Of a stretch of 32,479 bases of DNA, positions 8,894 through 16,761 are shown one piece after another. This DNA comes from an uncultured Eubacteriales bacterium (GTDB lineage: Bacteria; Bacillota; Clostridia; Monoglobales; Monoglobaceae). Below the pieces are notes generated by a model. The model made no database searches. It saw nothing but the letters and a program-made list of their open reading frames with translations, and had not been told where the DNA came from. The stretch covers positions 1-32,479 of the forward strand of contig CAJKEB010000017.1 of the NCBI GenBank assembly GCA_905198865.1. The letters run 5' to 3'. The position numbers and the translations under genes are program-made. The stretch's first letter is position 1. Each line of letters begins with the position of its first letter.

Positions 8894-9631
8894 TTATTTA
8901 CCTTCTTTGAGCTTTTCCACATACTCGCGCTCTTCATCGCTCAGTTTTGCTTTTGCAAGCATACCGCGGCGCTTATTAAACGTGTTCTCGATAGACTTTT
9001 TGCGTTTCCATGCGGTTATATTCTTATGGTGACCGCTCATCAGCGTTTCCGGAACCTTCATATCATGCCAGACCTCAGGACGGGTATACTGCGGATATTC
9101 CAAAAGACCGCTGTAGTGCGACTCTTCGGAAAACGCCTCCTCGGATTTGAGTACGCCCGGAATCATTCGCGATACCGCATCAACCACCGCCATCGCCGCA
9201 ATCTCGCCGCCCGTCAGCACGAAATCACCGATTGAAATTTCTTCGTCAATAATTTCGTCAAGAACCCTCTGGTCAACACCCTCATAGTGACCGCAGAGAA
9301 TGACAATATGCTCATACTTCTTCGCAAGCCGAACAGCCTTTGACTGGCGGAACGTCTTACCCTGCGGCGACATATATATCGTATGCGGCTTGTAATCCAG
9401 TCCGGCGGTCACACTTTGGTATGCGCGGTATATCGGCTCCGCCTGCATAACCATTCCGGCACCGCCGCCATACGGATAATCATCAACCTGCCTGTGCTTG
9501 TTGAAGGCAAAATCGCGGATTTGGATATAGTTCAGCTCTATTATTCCCTTTTCCTTTGCCCTGCCTATGATGCTTGAATCGAGAACCGCTTCAAACATCT
9601 CAGGAAACAATGTCAGTATATCGAATTTCAT
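8894..9631 (-). CDS. trmD: tRNA (guanine-N1-)-methyltransferase
   Basis: Adds the m1G37 methyl group next to the anticodon, using SAM, which prevents +1 frameshifting. The SPOUT trefoil-knot family is shown by MKFDILTLFPEMF, YPYGGGAGMVMQ, the knot loop ILCGHYEGVDQRV and SIGDFVLTGGE, and a C-terminal WHDMKVPETLMSGHHKNI helix region. The length of 245 residues is standard. GAGGA sits 7 nt before the ATG. It belongs to the conserved rimM-trmD pair, but about 240 bp of repeat DNA and the DUF559 gene now separate the two. Confidence 0.98.
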   Translation of the reverse strand: MKFDILTLFPEMFEAVLDSSIIGRAKEKGIIELNYIQIRDFAFNKHRQVDDYPYGGGAGMVMQAEPIYRAYQSVTAGLDYKPHTIYMSPQGKTFRQSKAVRLAKKYEHIVILCGHYEGVDQRVLDEIIDEEISIGDFVLTGGEIAAMAVVDAVSRMIPGVLKSEEAFSEESHYSGLLEYPQYTRPEVWHDMKVPETLMSGHHKNITAWKRKKSIENTFNKRRGMLAKAKLSDEEREYVEKLKEGK

Positions 9632-9674
9632 GTATATTCCTCATTTATATTTTTAAATATTTGCCTCCCTCGGG

Positions 9675-9760
9675 TGTGATCGTACCTGTCAAGGTGCGTA
9701 TTCGCAAGCTATGCGACAGCGCAATACAACTAAGGTCAATAATCAGCCTTAATATAGCAG
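9675..9760 (+). repeat. 88-bp family repeat, single copy inside the rimM-trmD operon
   Basis: TGTGATCG, then the hairpin ACCT-GTCA-AGGT, GTATTCG, a diverged middle part and AAGGTCAATAATCAGCC, ending in GCAG (86 bp). A further small palindrome GTCAGC-TTTG-GCTGAC follows at 9771-9786. No gene is visible in the 240 bp between trmD and the DUF559 gene. Confidence 0.75.
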
Positions 9761-9871
9761 TATGGGAGGTGTCAGCTTTGGCTGACGGAAGGAGCCCGAC
9801 AATGACTATTCATAGGCACAAAGTATATGTATTATTAATAGGCTGACTGCATAACCCCGTTTAATACAACC

Positions 9872-10297
9872 TCACAATATATCTCGCCGTTCTCCCTCAG
9901 TCACACTTCGTGTGCCAGCTCCCTCCCGGAGGGAGCCTTCATTTAATCTATCCTTAACAGTATTATCTATCAATGTGCAAACTGCTTCAAAATTCCTATC
10001 TATATCAACATTTAATATTCTTAAAGTCTTTACACCCATTTTTGATAAATATTTCGTCCTGTTTGCATCATATTTAACAGCTTGTTCAATATAGTGCTGT
10101 GAACCATCTAATTCAATTGCAAGCATTGCTTTATGGCAATAAAAATCAACGATATAGTTACCAATAACTTTTTGTCTTTGAAATCTAACAGGGTATCTCG
10201 ACAAGTAATCATACCACAATCGTTTCTCATGCGGCGTCATATTTTTACGCAAATCTTTTGCCCTGCTAATTATATTTTTATTATAAAATAACGACAT
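9872..10297 (-). CDS. DUF559 family endonuclease-like protein, C-terminus derived from a repeat
   Basis: DUF559 proteins have a PD-(D/E)XK / very-short-patch-repair-like nuclease fold. The core is visible: NMTPHEKRLWYDYLSRYPVRF, QKVIGNYIVDFYC and the catalytic-type IELDGSQHY, then LRILNVDIDRNFEAV. Their biological role is not established. The gene starts 2 nt after the rimM stop with no clear ribosome site, so it is probably translationally coupled. The last ~20 residues (SLREGAGTRSVTEGERRDI) come from the palindromic repeat at 9889-9938 and are unlikely to be native. A typical family member of about 120 residues would end just before this. An accessory gene added to a housekeeping operon is the simplest reading. 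Confidence 0.8.
   Translation of the reverse strand: MSLFYNKNIISRAKDLRKNMTPHEKRLWYDYLSRYPVRFQRQKVIGNYIVDFYCHKAMLAIELDGSQHYIEQAVKYDANRTKYLSKMGVKTLRILNVDIDRNFEAVCTLIDNTVKDRLNEGSLREGAGTRSVTEGERRDIL
9889..9938. repeat. Palindromic intergenic repeat (CTCCCTCAG...GAGGGAGCC)
   Basis: Two hairpins in a row: CACAC-TTC-GTGTG (9902-9914) and GCTCCCTC-CCG-GAGGGAGC (918-936 of the 9000 block). From memory, repeats of this kind with a variable middle hairpin are scattered in many gut Clostridia. It overlaps the 3' end of the DUF559 gene. A reduced relative is seen at 32373-32391. Confidence 0.8.
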
Positions 10298-10299
10298 AA

Positions 10300-10803
10300 T
10301 TATTCATCAATCAAGCCTTTCATCAGGCGGACGGTGATGTAGCCCTCGTCTATATTTGTCTCGATGATTACGCCGTCGATTACCGGAATAAGTATCGGCT
10401 TATGATTAAACGTATCTTTGAGCGAATATACATCGTTGCTGCCGGTCTTTATCACCTCGTCAACAACGCCGAGAACCCTGCCGTTTTCCTCACGCACGGT
10501 AAGGCCTTCTATATCCGTGACAAAATATCTGCCCTCCGGAAGCTCCAGAGCATCACGCTCAACCTTGACAATCTTGTTTCGCATAAGCTCGGCGTCGTTC
10601 ATGCTTGTTATTCCGTCAAGCTGTATAATCTGACAGTTCTTGTGCAAACGGTTTTTGATTATCTCATATTCCCTGCCGTCAATAATCAGATATTCAAGCT
10701 CATCAAAAATATACGGGTCATCACACCACGGCTGAACCTTAACTTCGCCTCTGATACCGTGCGTGTTTACAATTTTTCCGATTTCTATCAAGTTATCTCT
10801 CAT
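10300..10803 (-). CDS. rimM: 16S rRNA processing factor RimM
   Basis: Assists maturation of the 30S subunit head by binding ribosomal protein S19. The N-terminal RimM domain shows IEIGKIVNTHGIRGEVKV and LHKNCQIIQLDGI, and the PRC-barrel-like half shows EGRYFVTDIEGLTV and TGSNDVYSLKD ... ILIPVIDGVI. The length of 167 residues is normal. GAGGA lies 7 nt before the ATG and a good promoter lies just upstream, so here it begins the operon; rpsP and the KH-domain gene often found before it are absent. Confidence 0.97.
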   Translation of the reverse strand: MRDNLIEIGKIVNTHGIRGEVKVQPWCDDPYIFDELEYLIIDGREYEIIKNRLHKNCQIIQLDGITSMNDAELMRNKIVKVERDALELPEGRYFVTDIEGLTVREENGRVLGVVDEVIKTGSNDVYSLKDTFNHKPILIPVIDGVIIETNIDEGYITVRLMKGLIDE

Positions 10804-10836
10804 ATATTATCCTCGCAAATGGTAATTAATATAGTT

Positions 10837-10865
10837 ATTATACCACGCAGCATCGTAAAAATCAA
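10837..10865 (-). promoter_or_regulatory. Predicted promoter of rimM-DUF559-trmD
   Basis: Minus strand: TTGATT (10860-10865), a 17-bp spacer and TATAAT (10837-10842) preceded by TGG, an extended -10. Start of transcription about 10830, some 27 nt from the rimM ATG. Confidence 0.8.
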
Positions 10866-10953
10866 GATGACATAAAAACTATGTTAATGCGGCATATGGA
10901 CAGAACTGCATATATGATATTGCACATGCTATGATTGTTATTAACTTGTAATT

Positions 10954-10981
10954 TTGCATATTGTGTGAGATATTGTATAAT
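10954..10981 (+). promoter_or_regulatory. Predicted promoter of the small toxin-like gene
   Basis: Plus strand: TTGCAT (10954-10959), a 16-bp spacer and a perfect TATAAT (10976-10981). The promoter is flanked by a perfect 8-bp inverted repeat, TTAACTTG (10941-10948) and CAAGTTAA (10990-10997). The resulting leader would be about 86 nt. Confidence 0.6.
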
Positions 10982-11074
10982 TATATTGGCAAGTTAAGGG
11001 AATTGTAGAGCGGTTGGCCTTATTTCATAACATATAGGTGAATGCTTATGTGACTATGAAGTGAGGTGACGCAT

Positions 11075-11143
11075 ATGGAGTATGTACTTATAATCATTTT
11101 TATGATTCTGTTGCTAACTCTTATAGAGTCAATAAAAAAATAA
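11075..11143 (+). CDS. 22-residue hydrophobic peptide, probable type I toxin
   Basis: A tiny gene between rimM and the SLH protein, on the opposite strand to its neighbours. The peptide begins MEYVLIIIF, continues with a leucine/isoleucine-rich stretch and ends TLIESIKK: one membrane helix with a charged tail, the layout of Firmicutes type I toxins (TxpA/BsrG or holin-like groups). A strong ribosome site, GAGGTGA, lies 6 nt before the ATG. The TAA stop lies inside the left arm of a bidirectional terminator. Downstream on the other strand is a near-perfect promoter for a short antisense RNA. Each piece matches a type I toxin-antitoxin module; toxicity is inferred, not shown. The peptide is shorter than the ~30-60 residues of well-known members. 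Confidence 0.72.
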   Translation: MEYVLIIIFMILLLTLIESIKK

Positions 11144-11216
11144 CCGCCCTCCTGCAAAGATTGCGGTTATTTTTAATTGCGACCTAGGCTGACCGTTAAA
11201 CGGTTTCCCTTTTCTT
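11135..11216 (-). ncRNA. Probable antisense antitoxin RNA, about 80 nt
   Basis: Predicted from the promoter at 11223-11251 and the terminator at 11137-11174. The RNA would carry a 5' hairpin (ACCGT/ACGGT, 11192-11204), then AACCGCAATCTTTGCAGG, and end in the terminator U-run. It is complementary to the 3' end of the toxin message, including the stop codon region, in the convergent geometry known for txpA/ratA and bsrG/SR4. No expression evidence is available. Confidence 0.62.
11137..11174. terminator. Bidirectional terminator shared by toxin mRNA and antisense RNA
   Basis: AAAATAACCGC (11137-11147) pairs perfectly with GCGGTTATTTT (from 11163), giving A/T runs on both sides, so each strand sees a stem followed by U residues. 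Confidence 0.88.
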
Positions 11217-11222
11217 GCTTTT

Positions 11223-11251
11223 ATTATACACTTTTTTTGTTTATATGTCAA
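11223..11251 (-). promoter_or_regulatory. Consensus sigma-A promoter for the antisense RNA
   Basis: Minus strand: TTGACA (11246-11251), exactly 17 bp, TATAAT (11223-11228). Both hexamers are perfect consensus, the strongest promoter in the window, yet no protein gene lies downstream of it. High antitoxin transcription would explain it. Confidence 0.88.
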
Positions 11252-11260
11252 TAGTTTTTT

Positions 11261-11477
11261 TGTGACCGCAATCTTTGATTGCGTATACGCCAAACCATGC
11301 GTTTGCACCAAAACAACTAAAGTCAATAATACACCTTAGTTGTGCAGCTGTGACCGCAATCTTTGATTGCGTATACGCCAAGCCATGCGTTTGCACCAAA
11401 ACAACTAAAGTCAATAATACACCTTAGTTGTGCAATTATGGTCGGACTTGCGCAGCAAGTGCGTATACGGCGACACT
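11261..11477 (+). repeat. 88-bp repeat, two near-identical tandem units and a third partial
   Basis: Units start at 11261, 11349 and 11437, an exact 88-bp period. Units one and two are almost identical and carry the hairpin CAATC-TTT-GATTG and the outer inverted repeat ACAACTAA ... TTAGTTGT around AGTCAATAATACACC. Unit three starts TATGGTCG, has a different stem (ACTTGC-GCA-GCAAGT), and breaks off where the GTAGGGGCGG element begins. Reading frames across this stretch are spurious. Confidence 0.92.
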
Positions 11478-11582
11478 GTAGGGGCGGATAGTATCCGCCC
11501 GCGGGCGGCTGATAGCCGCCCATACAAATGGACTTGTCACGTAAAATATACACCATAACCGTGACGGCGGTAATCTGCCGCC
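11478..11582 (+). repeat. GTAGGGGCGG-type repeat with three hairpins
   Basis: GGGCGGATA-G-TATCCGCCC (11482-11500), GGGCGGCT-GAT-AGCCGCCC (11503-11521), and after 44 bp GGCGG...CCGCC (11566-11582). The framing (GTAGGGG start, GCGGGCGG junction) equals 4071-4112, while the stem tips differ. No gene is visible between here and the SLH gene's terminator. Confidence 0.8.
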
Positions 11583-11592
11583 TTATTTTTTT

Positions 11593-11622
11593 GCAAAAAA
11601 CAGGGTACCCGAAGGTACCCTG
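11593..11622 (-). terminator. Intrinsic terminator of the SLH surface-protein gene
   Basis: CAGGGTACC (11601-11609) pairs with GGTACCCTG (11614-11622) around a 4-nt loop that reads TTCG on the minus strand, followed there by six T residues. A textbook terminator about 53 bp after the stop. Confidence 0.93.
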
Positions 11623-11675
11623 CCAAAATAGCCGATTCACGGCATTTCTCTTAGCTTGATTAAGCTGTATCTCAA

Positions 11676-14600
11676 TTACTCAACCGCAGTTACTGTAGCA
11701 TCATTGTACTTAACTATAGGTGTTGATGTAATCTCTGCACCTGCATCTTTATTACCCCAACCAGATTCGTTAGCTCCTTTCGGCGGTAAAGTAAATGAAG
11801 CGCTAATATCTACGTCGGTTGCAAATTCAAGTTTACGATAAGCCTCTTTACCTCCGTCGGTTACAACTGCCGGTACAGAATAGTTTGAAAGAGTCAAACT
11901 GTAAGTGCCGTTACCATTATCTGTCCATCCTTCAGAGCTGCTTATATCAAACTCAAATTTTTCACCTGTCTTCTGTCTGGTTTCTGTTGCAGTAATCTTA
12001 GATGCTCCTGAGTTAAAAATTGTAGCAGGAACTGTTAACTTAAACGTATTAGTATAAGTCTTGCCGGCTGTAACAGCTTGTGTTACAGCTTCTTTACTGT
12101 TTATATTATCCTCAGTAACTGATACTTTGTTATCACCTGTGTATACATTGTTGCCCTCTTTAACAGTAATTGTGTATTCTCCGGCCTCAGTAATATCTGC
12201 TGTATAAGCCAAATCAACACCCTGAGTACCTGTAACTTCTGCCTCTACTACTATATCACCTTTTACAAGTGTAACTGTAAGGTCTGCACCCTTCAGCGTA
12301 TAAAGGTCTGTCTTACCACTGGACAACATTTCAGTTTTTGCAACGTTTGTAATAGTAATTCCACCGCTTACTGTAGAAGCAGAAACTGGTGCTGCTGTAG
12401 CTGTCGGAGCCGGTGTAGCTGTAGCTGTCGGAGCCGGTGTAGCTGTGTTCTTAACTACTGCAAGTGCTACAAAGTCTGAACAAGTAGAAGCTGAATGCCA
12501 CTTAAAGGTATATGTTCCCGGTGTAAAATCAGCTGTTGCAGAATATACATACAAGTCCTGTCCGTTTGTTCCAAGCTTTGCGCTCTGCGCAGGTGATACT
12601 GCGTCAATAGGTGTTGTTGAGCCACCTGATACTGTAATCAGATTTGTTGATCTTCCATATGATGTCAAAACATCGAAGGTATATGAACCTGCATTTTCAA
12701 TTACAACTGTTGTAGTAACAGATCCTCTTGAGGTATCTCCGAGGTAGCCATACTTATCTGTTCCAACATTTGCAAAGTCTACTCCGAATATAGCCTGATA
12801 ATTATCTTTATATTCCTGTGTAGCACCTGTCGGAACTTGATTTGTGTATAAGTTCGGAGTTCCGCTTGAATTGCCTACCTTTGTCATTTCTGACGCTTTT
12901 ACCAAAGTAACAACATTAGGTGTCGGAGCCGCTGTCGGTGCCGGTGTCGGTGTTGGTGCCCCCGGTGCAATTGTCGCTGTCGGTTCCGGTGTAGGTGTAG
13001 CAGGTTTTGCTTCTAACTTAATGTTTGTGCCATCGATTGCAAAATCCCAGTCATCGCTGCTTGCAAAATTAATCTTGCTTGCATCGCTCACATTCTGTGC
13101 AACAACCAAAGCTGCCGCATTCTTATCGCCAACCGAATAGAGTTCAGCGCTTATAACACCTGTACCTGTGTAGCCGTCAAGGTCGATAACTGTATGGCTG
13201 TTCTCGCTCTTTACATAACCTGCATGTACCTTTGCATTTATTACAGAATCACCTGTAATCTTTGTTGTATCTGCGTTATTTGAGTTTGTATAGTTAAGAT
13301 ATGCGTTATCTCCACCAACTACTGTTGCGCCGTTAATTTCGATAACCTGACCTGAACCATTCCAGTCTGTTCTTACAACTGAACATTCACTTGCTGTAGT
13401 TGCGGCACTGAAGTCAAGTACAGCACCATCTTTTGCAACAAACTTACCGTTTCCGCCCTTGATAGCAAACATGTGCTTTCTGCCCCAGCCTGCATCACAT
13501 GAATTGGTTCCTACAAACTTAATATTTCCATCAATAGTAAGTGTTGTGTTTCCGTTTATATTAATGCAAGTACCTTGAGTTACTGTAACTTGACCATTAA
13601 CATCAGATGTGATTGTAACTGACGCACCGGGTGCAATCTGTGAACTACTGTCAGCTATCACTGCATCCTTGTGAAGTGTAATTACCGCATTTGCAGCACC
13701 TGACGCACTGCTGAGCGCTGTAAACATCTCAGCCAATGTACCGCTCTGAGCTGCTGCACCATCATATGTGAGAGTAGCCTCTTGAACCGGTATAGCTGTA
13801 GCTGTCGGTGCCGGTGTTGCTGTAGCTGTCGGAGCCGGTGCAGCTGTTGCTGTCGGTGCCGGTGCTGTTGTAGCTGTCGGAGCCGGTGCTGTTGTAGCTG
13901 TCGGTGCCGGTGCTGTTGTAGCTGTCGGTGCCGGTGTTGCTGTAGGTGTTGCCTCAGGCTCATCGCTTGCAGGAACGATTGCTGCTGCTGCGAAGTCTGA
14001 TGTATAAGCCGTACCTGCTTCGGTTGTAATGCTGAACTTGTATGTAGTGCCTGCTGTAAGGTCAAATGCGCTGTTTGATGTTATTACAACCGCGCCATTG
14101 CTGTCTACAGCTTCACTTGCTGTAAAGCCTACAGGGGCAGCGTCTACACTGTCAGCGCTTACTACTGCAACAGTGTTAAGAACGTTACTGTTAGCTTTTA
14201 ATAACAGCTGCAAAGAGTATTTTCCGCTTACTTCAGGTGTATATGTGAAGTAAACATAACCCTCGGCTGTATTTCCCCACTTACCGTTATAGTTTATGTA
14301 ATCTGTACCGGCATTAACTGCGTTTTCACCGAAAACATCTTCATAAGCAGCGTATGCTTTTGTAGCTGTACCGAATGCAAAACCGCTGTTAAGTCTCGGC
14401 TTTGTTTTGTTTGTGAAGCTTGTGTTTGTGCTGCTGAACTGATTAGCCGGAATAACTTTTACCTTTGCAACAGGTGCAGTTGTAGCTGTCGGAGCCGGTG
14501 CTGCTGTAGGTGTAGCTTCGCCCGGAGCTGCTGTAGGTGTAGCTTCACCCGGTGCTGCTGTAGGTGTAGCTTCGCCCGGTGCTGCTGTAGGAGCATTTGT

Positions 14601-16583
14601 CGGGGTCGGATTCGGGGTCGGAACCGGCTTAGGTTCTACTCTACCGGGATATGTCGGGGTTGAATTTTTCTTAACGATACTGAAAGCTGTAAGCTTGCCG
14701 GGCATCTTTCCGTCACCAGTCGTAGGAACAAGAATTTCAACCTTATATGTACCTGCTGTAAGAGTAACATTACCCTGAAGAATCGTAGCACTCTTTCCGT
14801 CAAATGTACCCATTACCGGAGCCTTTGTGTCAGCAGGCTGTACATATTCAGCAACTATAGGATTAGACTCATCGCCTTCCTTGGTAAGAACTACTCTGTA
14901 ACCTCTGTTCTTGTACTCACGAGCCATGATGCTTATTGTGTATTCGCCGTCTTCGCCAACAATAAAGCTGTCAAGTGTTATAGCTGAATCTGCACCGGCT
15001 GTAAATCTTTCAGCAACTTCCTCAGGTGTACCGAACGGTGCGCCAAAGGTGTCATTGTATACTGCCTTTTGGGCATCATCAAATTCCCATGTTCCCGCTG
15101 CTGAATTGTTGAGCAAATCAGGAACCTTATACAAGCTGTTTGCATAGTAGTAGTTAAGCTCACCCTTTTCCGGAGCTGCTGTAGGCGTTGCTTCGCCCGG
15201 TGCTGCCGGTGTAGCTGTTGCCGGAGCTGCTGTAGGTGCTGCTGTCGGCTGACCCGGAGCTGTTGTCGGAGCTGCTGTAGGAGCTGCTGTAGGCTGTCCG
15301 GGAGCTGTTGTCGGAGCTGCTGTAGGTGCTGCTGTCGGCTGTCCGGGAGCTGCTGTCGGCTGACCCGGTGCTGCTGTCGGAGCTGCTGTAGGAGCTGCTG
15401 TAGGTGCTGCTGTAGGTGCGTCTGTCGGAACTGAATTTATGCGGCCTGCATAAAGTGTTACGCTGGCGCTTATAGCCGAAGTTGTCGGGTTAAAGCTTGA
15501 GCCTGTACCTGCCTGAGCAGCTGACTTTGTCTTATACCACAAGCCGTTCCAGTTGTCGTCGCCCTTTGCAGCGGGATCCGGAACCTTGCTTGCGCTCAGC
15601 TTGCTGCCCTTTGTAACCTTAACCGCTGAGCTCTGGTCGTAATTGTCGCCCCACTTGAAGGTAACAGTTACTGTTGATGCCGGGCTGCCGCCGCCTGTTG
15701 AACCGCCGCCGCCGTAACCGCCGATAACTACGTTATTCGGAGCTGTGGTTGAACCCGGATTTGATACACCGATATTTGATGTTACGTTTGCGCTCTTTGA
15801 AAGGTTAACAACCTGACCTGATACCTGGCAGTTTGTGATTGTAACGCTGCCAGCAACCTGAGGTGATATAACCATACCGTTTGCAACAATACCGTTTAAT
15901 ACAACATCGCTGCTCTTAACCATAACGATTCCGCCTGTGTAATCAGGACCATATGTGCCGGGAGCTGTAACGTAAAGCTTAATCATGTTGTCTATAATCT
16001 TTACAAATTCAGCTCTTGAGATGAAGTCCTGAGGTCTGATTGTGCCGTCTTCATAACCGCTTACATATCCTGCTGCGGTCATTGCGCCAACATAACCTGT
16101 AGCGTAATCAGATACATTCTGATAGTCTGCGTACTGTGTGATACCAGCCTGACTGTTCTCAACTGTGAGGCCGAATGCACGAGCGAGCATTGTCATAGCC
16201 TCTTCACGAGTCATGTAGTTGCCCGGCGCCATTGTGCCGTCACCGTTACCCGTGAGTGTACCGGCAGCAACAAGCTTGAGAACTGCATCAGCGTACCATG
16301 CGCTGCTGTCAACATCTGTAAAGCTGTTTGCAGCAGTATCGACATAACCGATAACATTCTGCGTTACCTGTGCAACCTCTGCACGTGTGATAGTGTCGTC
16401 CGGTCTGAAATAACCGCCGTCACCCTGGATTACACCACGGTTTGACCAGTTATCGATGTATGTCTCAGCCCAGTGACCAGCTGTGTCACCGTATGAAGCA
16501 GCCGAAACGACTGTTGCACCGAATGTGGTCAAAACCATAGCGATGGCCAAAACAATGGCCAAACTTCTTCTTAAGGTTCTCAT
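11676..16583 (-). CDS. Large secreted S-layer-homology protein with repeated beta modules and PTAAP linkers
   Basis: Secreted, wall-bound protein of 1635 residues. A signal peptide (cleavage near VVSAA, residue 28) is followed by three SLH repeats (about 31-80, 86-140, 149-205), which bind wall polymer. Next come a short beta-helix-like stretch (210-285), a Gly/Ser hinge and an InlB-like B repeat (about 303-380). Pro/Thr/Ala linkers (about 387-472, 648-703, 877-930, 1192-1221, 1380-1402) separate three related beta-sandwich-like modules (about 475-645, 706-873, 1221-1378) and a right-handed beta-helix-like domain (about 933-1190). The ~230-residue C-terminus is unassigned. AAGGAGG precedes the ATG, a promoter lies at 16762-16790 and a terminator at 11593. 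No catalytic motif is seen, so a glycan-binding scaffold or adhesin is more likely than an enzyme; this is inference. Confidence 0.9.
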   Translation of the reverse strand: MRTLRRSLAIVLAIAMVLTTFGATVVSAASYGDTAGHWAETYIDNWSNRGVIQGDGGYFRPDDTITRAEVAQVTQNVIGYVDTAANSFTDVDSSAWYADAVLKLVAAGTLTGNGDGTMAPGNYMTREEAMTMLARAFGLTVENSQAGITQYADYQNVSDYATGYVGAMTAAGYVSGYEDGTIRPQDFISRAEFVKIIDNMIKLYVTAPGTYGPDYTGGIVMVKSSDVVLNGIVANGMVISPQVAGSVTITNCQVSGQVVNLSKSANVTSNIGVSNPGSTTAPNNVVIGGYGGGGSTGGGSPASTVTVTFKWGDNYDQSSAVKVTKGSKLSASKVPDPAAKGDDNWNGLWYKTKSAAQAGTGSSFNPTTSAISASVTLYAGRINSVPTDAPTAAPTAAPTAAPTAAPGQPTAAPGQPTAAPTAAPTTAPGQPTAAPTAAPTTAPGQPTAAPTAAPATATPAAPGEATPTAAPEKGELNYYYANSLYKVPDLLNNSAAGTWEFDDAQKAVYNDTFGAPFGTPEEVAERFTAGADSAITLDSFIVGEDGEYTISIMAREYKNRGYRVVLTKEGDESNPIVAEYVQPADTKAPVMGTFDGKSATILQGNVTLTAGTYKVEILVPTTGDGKMPGKLTAFSIVKKNSTPTYPGRVEPKPVPTPNPTPTNAPTAAPGEATPTAAPGEATPTAAPGEATPTAAPAPTATTAPVAKVKVIPANQFSSTNTSFTNKTKPRLNSGFAFGTATKAYAAYEDVFGENAVNAGTDYINYNGKWGNTAEGYVYFTYTPEVSGKYSLQLLLKANSNVLNTVAVVSADSVDAAPVGFTASEAVDSNGAVVITSNSAFDLTAGTTYKFSITTEAGTAYTSDFAAAAIVPASDEPEATPTATPAPTATTAPAPTATTAPAPTATTAPAPTATAAPAPTATATPAPTATAIPVQEATLTYDGAAAQSGTLAEMFTALSSASGAANAVITLHKDAVIADSSSQIAPGASVTITSDVNGQVTVTQGTCININGNTTLTIDGNIKFVGTNSCDAGWGRKHMFAIKGGNGKFVAKDGAVLDFSAATTASECSVVRTDWNGSGQVIEINGATVVGGDNAYLNYTNSNNADTTKITGDSVINAKVHAGYVKSENSHTVIDLDGYTGTGVISAELYSVGDKNAAALVVAQNVSDASKINFASSDDWDFAIDGTNIKLEAKPATPTPEPTATIAPGAPTPTPAPTAAPTPNVVTLVKASEMTKVGNSSGTPNLYTNQVPTGATQEYKDNYQAIFGVDFANVGTDKYGYLGDTSRGSVTTTVVIENAGSYTFDVLTSYGRSTNLITVSGGSTTPIDAVSPAQSAKLGTNGQDLYVYSATADFTPGTYTFKWHSASTCSDFVALAVVKNTATPAPTATATPAPTATAAPVSASTVSGGITITNVAKTEMLSSGKTDLYTLKGADLTVTLVKGDIVVEAEVTGTQGVDLAYTADITEAGEYTITVKEGNNVYTGDNKVSVTEDNINSKEAVTQAVTAGKTYTNTFKLTVPATIFNSGASKITATETRQKTGEKFEFDISSSEGWTDNGNGTYSLTLSNYSVPAVVTDGGKEAYRKLEFATDVDISASFTLPPKGANESGWGNKDAGAEITSTPIVKYNDATVTAVE
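13793..13957. repeat. Minisatellite coding the third Pro/Thr/Ala linker
   Basis: About eight diverged copies of an 18-24-bp unit (on the plus strand, GTAGCTGTCGGTGCCGGTG) encode APTATTAP/APTATATP repeats. The opposite-strand Cys/Ser/Arg-rich reading frames here are artefacts of the low-complexity DNA. Copy number is likely to vary between strains. Confidence 0.85.
15168..15424. repeat. Minisatellite coding the first PTAAP linker
   Basis: Repeated GGAGCTGCTGTAGG / GGTGCTGCTGTCGG units encode PTAAPTAAP and PTAAPGQ repeats over about 86 codons. Similar shorter tracts lie at 14475-14600, 12919-13008 and 12377-12445. Confidence 0.85.
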
Positions 16584-16761
16584 TTAAAAGACCCCTCCTT
16601 AATTTATTTAGGTGTGATAATTAAAAACACTGCACCTATATTTAATTTATTTTTTTCAAATCCAGTCACCATCGAGAATGCTATGTCAAAAATTCAGTGA
16701 AATGTTCAAAATATCTGTATATTCTATCAAATATATCTACTACCCGATGATGATTACATAC

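Noticed and set aside
11261..11477. CRISPR array (regular 88-bp period)
   Set aside because: Whole units are repeated without unique spacers between short repeats, and no cas genes are present.
11129..11640. Two minus-strand frames (65 and 105 codons) over the antitoxin and repeat region
   Set aside because: They read through the antisense RNA, its promoter and tandem repeats, lack ribosome sites and have no coherent protein features.
13682..14065. Gln/His/Arg- and Cys/Ser/Arg-repeat proteins over the SLH linker DNA
   Set aside because: Alternative-frame readings of the Pro/Thr/Ala linker minisatellite; the repeat explains them fully.
16584..16755. Riboswitch in the ~170-nt leader of the SLH gene
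   Set aside because: Only weak GGTG/CACC pairing is visible and no known aptamer motif was recognised.
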